From contig RFIR01000389.1 in NCBI GenBank assembly GCA_003695135.1, forward strand, positions 1 through 6,906: a stretch of 6,906 bases of DNA, read 5' to 3'. The stretch's first letter is position 1, and each line of letters opens with the position of its first letter. A program made the position numbers and the translations under genes. A model generated the notes under the pieces. It was not told the DNA's origin. It did not search any database and saw nothing but the letters and a program-made list of their open reading frames with translations. Below are positions 5,631 to 6,906 of the stretch, piece after piece. Source of the stretch: Alphaproteobacteria bacterium (lineage in GTDB: Bacteria; Pseudomonadota; Alphaproteobacteria; Rhodobacterales; Rhodobacteraceae).

Positions 5631-6157
5631 TCCTTCCTGCCGATCAGGCGCTGGCCGATCAGCAACGCGATCTGGCCGTCGGCCTCCCAGGCCATGGTCG
5701 CGGCCTGCGCTGCGGTCTCGACCAGGTCGCGGCCGGTCTCGGCACGCAGCACCGTCAGCCCGATCGCCTCCAGCGCCTTCTGCGCCGCCTTTCCCATCGG
5801 CACCTGCCAGGGATTGAACTCGCCCCATTCCCCGCGCATCGTCACCAGCGTCAGGAAAGGCGTGCAGGTCTGCACCGGCAGCGAGAGCATGTTGATGCAG
5901 TTGCCGACGCCGGAGGACTGCATCAGCAGCACCGAGCGCATGCCGCCCAGCCAGGCCCCGGTGGCGATGGCCACGCCCTCTTCCTCGCTGGTCAGCACAT
6001 TGGTGGTCACCGCCGGATCGGCAAGCAACAGCTCGATCAGCCGCGCATGCCCGGCATCGGGCACCCAGGAGGCGTGGCGGAGATCTGCGGCCCTGAGCAC
6101 CGCGTGCAGCGCCTCGGGCCAATCGGCGTCCCGGTTCGGTTCGCTAGATGTGTTCAC
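5624..6157 (-). CDS. Thiamine-diphosphate decarboxylase, alpha (Pyr-domain) chain, sulfopyruvate decarboxylase ComD-like
   Basis: The 177-residue protein is the N-terminal, pyrimidine-binding half of a split thiamine-diphosphate decarboxylase, close to the usual length of ComD-type chains (about 170). TSEEEGVAIATGAWLGG (56-72) contains Glu58, which by position relative to the following glycine corresponds to the glutamate that activates the cofactor aminopyrimidine. SWVPDAGHARL (30-40) and GEFNPWQVPMGKAAQKALEAIG (112-133) are other family landmarks. The start is a GTG at 6155-6157, supported by an excellent GGAGG (6165-6169) seven bases upstream; no ATG fits near it. The stop overlaps the beta-chain start, so the two chains are translationally coupled and should be made in equal amounts. 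The gene follows a 388-bp non-coding stretch, so a promoter probably lies there. Whether the substrate is sulfopyruvate, phosphonopyruvate or another 2-oxo acid cannot be settled from this window. Confidence 0.85.
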   Translation of the reverse strand: MNTSSEPNRDADWPEALHAVLRAADLRHASWVPDAGHARLIELLLADPAVTTNVLTSEEEGVAIATGAWLGGMRSVLLMQSSGVGNCINMLSLPVQTCTPFLTLVTMRGEWGEFNPWQVPMGKAAQKALEAIGLTVLRAETGRDLVETAAQAATMAWEADGQIALLIGQRLIGRKEW

Positions 6158-6280
6158 AGCGAAACCTCCGGGGGTTCACGGCTGCTGTCGGTTGCCCGGC
6201 CGGCCACACCCCACCGCGGTCCTGCCGGCAGCGACTGGAGCCCGGCACGGCCGACCGCGCAGGCCGCGACCTGCGTGAGC

Positions 6281-6306
6281 GTCTCTTCTTCTTGGCAAAA
6301 ATACTC
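6281..6306 (-). repeat. AT-rich intergenic motif GAGTATTTTTGCCAAGAAG..., resembling a dispersed Rhodobacterales element
   Basis: Read on the minus strand, this is GAGTATTTTTGCCAAGAAG followed by AAGAGAC, a sharp AT-rich island in very GC-rich flanks. From memory, very similar strings (GAGTATTT, four variable bases, then AAGA-GAAG) recur between genes in Rhodobacter, Paracoccus and Roseobacter-group genomes. Only one copy is in this window, so its repeated nature cannot be shown here. Its function is not known to me. Confidence 0.4.
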
Positions 6307-6342
6307 AAACACCCCGGCACGGCCCCGGCGCGGCGCCGGCAG

Positions 6343-6359
6343 GTCGGGCGCTGCCCGAC
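6343..6359. repeat. 7-bp perfect hairpin in the non-coding region
   Basis: GTCGGGC and GCCCGAC pair perfectly around a GCT loop. The stem is stable but short, and in DNA this GC-rich such stems arise readily. It is the hairpin nearest to the AT-rich motif, so the two may form one structured unit. Confidence 0.35.
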
Positions 6360-6410
6360 AGGGCCGGGCGGGTCGGCCGTCTTGCCCCGTAGCATGTCGT
6401 GTCCAATCGG

Positions 6411-6429
6411 GCTCTCCCGCCCGGAGAGC
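6411..6429. repeat. 7-bp perfect hairpin in the non-coding region
   Basis: GCTCTCC and GGAGAGC form a perfect stem with a 5-base CGCCC loop. It lies 14 bases from the larger hairpin at 6444-6474, on the far side from the LutC-type gene. A competing 6-bp pairing, GCCCGG (6419-6424) with CCGGGC (6438-6443), would use part of the same bases, so alternative folds are possible. Confidence 0.35.
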
Positions 6430-6443
6430 GAAGCGAACCGGGC

Positions 6444-6474
6444 ATGCGCCCGCCCGCCCCCTCGGCGGGCGCAT
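6444..6474 (-). terminator. 11-bp perfect hairpin downstream of the LutC-type gene, probable terminator
   Basis: ATGCGCCCGCC (6444-6454) pairs perfectly with GGCGGGCGCAT (6464-6474) around a 9-base loop. It is the strongest hairpin in the window and lies about 70 bases beyond the stop of the LutC-type gene in its direction of transcription. There is no U tract, so it is terminator-like rather than a classical intrinsic terminator; it could also protect the 3' end of the mRNA. Confidence 0.45.
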
Positions 6475-6545
6475 TCGCGCCCACCCGGGCGGCCGCACGC
6501 CCTCGCCTCGGGGCCAATGGTGAATCCAATAGAACCCGACATCCC

Positions 6546-6906
6546 CTAGCCCAGCAGAAAGACATGCAGCGCCACGGGCCCGTGCGCGCCGAGCTGCAGC
6601 TTCTGGCCGATATCGGCCGAACGCGACGGGCCGGTGACGAAATTCACCGTGCGCGGCAGCACGCCGCGCGCGCGCAGCCGCGCCCAGACCTGATCGAAGC
6701 CGCCGACGATGTCCGCGCGGTCGAGCAGCACGAAATGCGTCTCGCCCAGAAAGGTCAGCGTCACCGGGTTGTCCGGGCCCGAGAGCAGCACCAGCGAGCC
6801 GGTCTCGGCCATGCCGAGCTCGGCGCGCGACAGCGTGGCCGGCTCCTCGATGCGCCCGGTGCCGATGCTGGCCTCGATCCCGCCCCAGTCGAGCCCGGCG
6901 AAGGCG
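6546..6906 (-). CDS. lutC: LutC/YkgG-type LUD-domain protein, C-terminal 119 residues
   Basis: The frame enters from the right edge and ends at TAG (6546-6548), so only the C-terminal 119 residues are visible of a protein normally about 210-230 long. The visible part carries the LUD-domain end signature: AELGMAETGSLVLLSGPDNP, then ETHFVLLDRADIVGGFDQVWARL, then FVTGPSRSADIGQKLQLGAHGP, and a short tail ending LLG. This matches the LutC/YkgG family, in which the GPSRSADI-x-x-x-x-x-x-GAHGP stretch is highly conserved. In Bacillus the lutABC products oxidise L-lactate to pyruvate together with two iron-sulfur proteins. The lutA and lutB partners usually precede lutC and would lie to the right of this window. 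LUD-domain proteins also occur in other settings, so the lactate role is inferred from family only. Downstream are the hairpin-rich gap and then the decarboxylase pair. Confidence 0.88.
   Translation of the reverse strand, partial: AFAGLDWGGIEASIGTGRIEEPATLSRAELGMAETGSLVLLSGPDNPVTLTFLGETHFVLLDRADIVGGFDQVWARLRARGVLPRTVNFVTGPSRSADIGQKLQLGAHGPVALHVFLLG

Larger units (their letters stand above)
6158..6545. other. 388-bp non-coding region with several hairpins
   Basis: This stretch lies between the LutC-type gene and the decarboxylase alpha chain, both read on the minus strand. Open frames across it exist only because stops are rare in such GC-rich DNA. None shows a family signature, a convincing ribosome site or a protein-like composition. 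It holds three perfect short hairpins (6343-6359, 6411-6429, 6444-6474), an AT-rich 26-base island (6281-6306) and two CCAAT pentamers 12 bases apart (6514-6518 and 6526-6530). It must contain the end signal of the lut transcript and probably the promoter of the decarboxylase genes. I could not identify a convincing -35/-10 pair. Confidence 0.6.

Noticed and set aside
6144..6565. Several overlapping open frames on both strands in the hairpin-rich gap
   Set aside because: None has a recognisable domain or ribosome-binding site, they overlap each other on both strands, and stop codons are rare by chance at this base composition.
1..6906. CRISPR array, tRNA or rRNA genes, insertion sequence or phage genes
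   Set aside because: No evenly spaced repeats with unique spacers, no cloverleaf or rRNA-like sequence, and no transposase, integrase or terminal inverted repeats were seen.

Overview
The window is GC-rich, packed with genes, and bacterial. Gene content, codon choice and one repeated-looking intergenic motif (an AT-rich GAGTATTTTTGCCAAGAAG island at 6281-6306) suggest an alphaproteobacterium, most likely of the Rhodobacterales/Paracoccaceae. That placement is inference from memory of those genomes, not a computed result.

Layout from left to right: (1) 1-752, minus strand, a two-module VOC (glyoxalase-like) protein that runs off the left edge. (2) 856-2013, minus strand, a patatin-like phospholipase. 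(3) 2014-2297, a divergent regulatory region with a small palindrome, a sigma70-like promoter and a degenerate 15-bp tandem repeat in the leader of the next gene. (4) 2298-3560, plus strand, an exported PQQ-type sugar/sorbosone dehydrogenase. (5) 3561-3667, a convergent gap with a perfect 10-bp hairpin. (6) 3668-4927, minus strand, a class III nucleotide cyclase joined through one membrane helix to a cytochrome P460 domain with a CxxCH haem c site. (7) 5031-6157, minus strand, two overlapping genes for the alpha and beta chains of a thiamine-diphosphate decarboxylase resembling sulfopyruvate decarboxylase (ComD/ComE). (8) 6158-6545, a 388-bp non-coding stretch with several hairpins. (9) 6546-6906, minus strand, the C-terminal part of a LutC/YkgG-type LUD-domain protein that enters from the right.

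The outstanding item is the cyclase-P460 fusion. The order cytoplasmic cyclase, positively charged linker, single transmembrane helix, then a domain carrying CxxCH predicts a periplasmic c-type haem sensor controlling cyclic-nucleotide synthesis in the cytoplasm. A lysine at the position I would align with the haem-crosslinking lysine of Nitrosomonas cytochrome P460 is retained. The residue that usually specifies adenine in class III cyclases is a glycine, so the product (cAMP or another cyclic nucleotide) is open.

How the genes work together is only partly visible. The two decarboxylase chains clearly form one transcription unit. The other genes are separated by gaps of about 100 bp or more and probably have their own promoters. 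The periplasmic dehydrogenase and the periplasmic P460 domain face each other convergently, and a redox link between them is possible but unproven.
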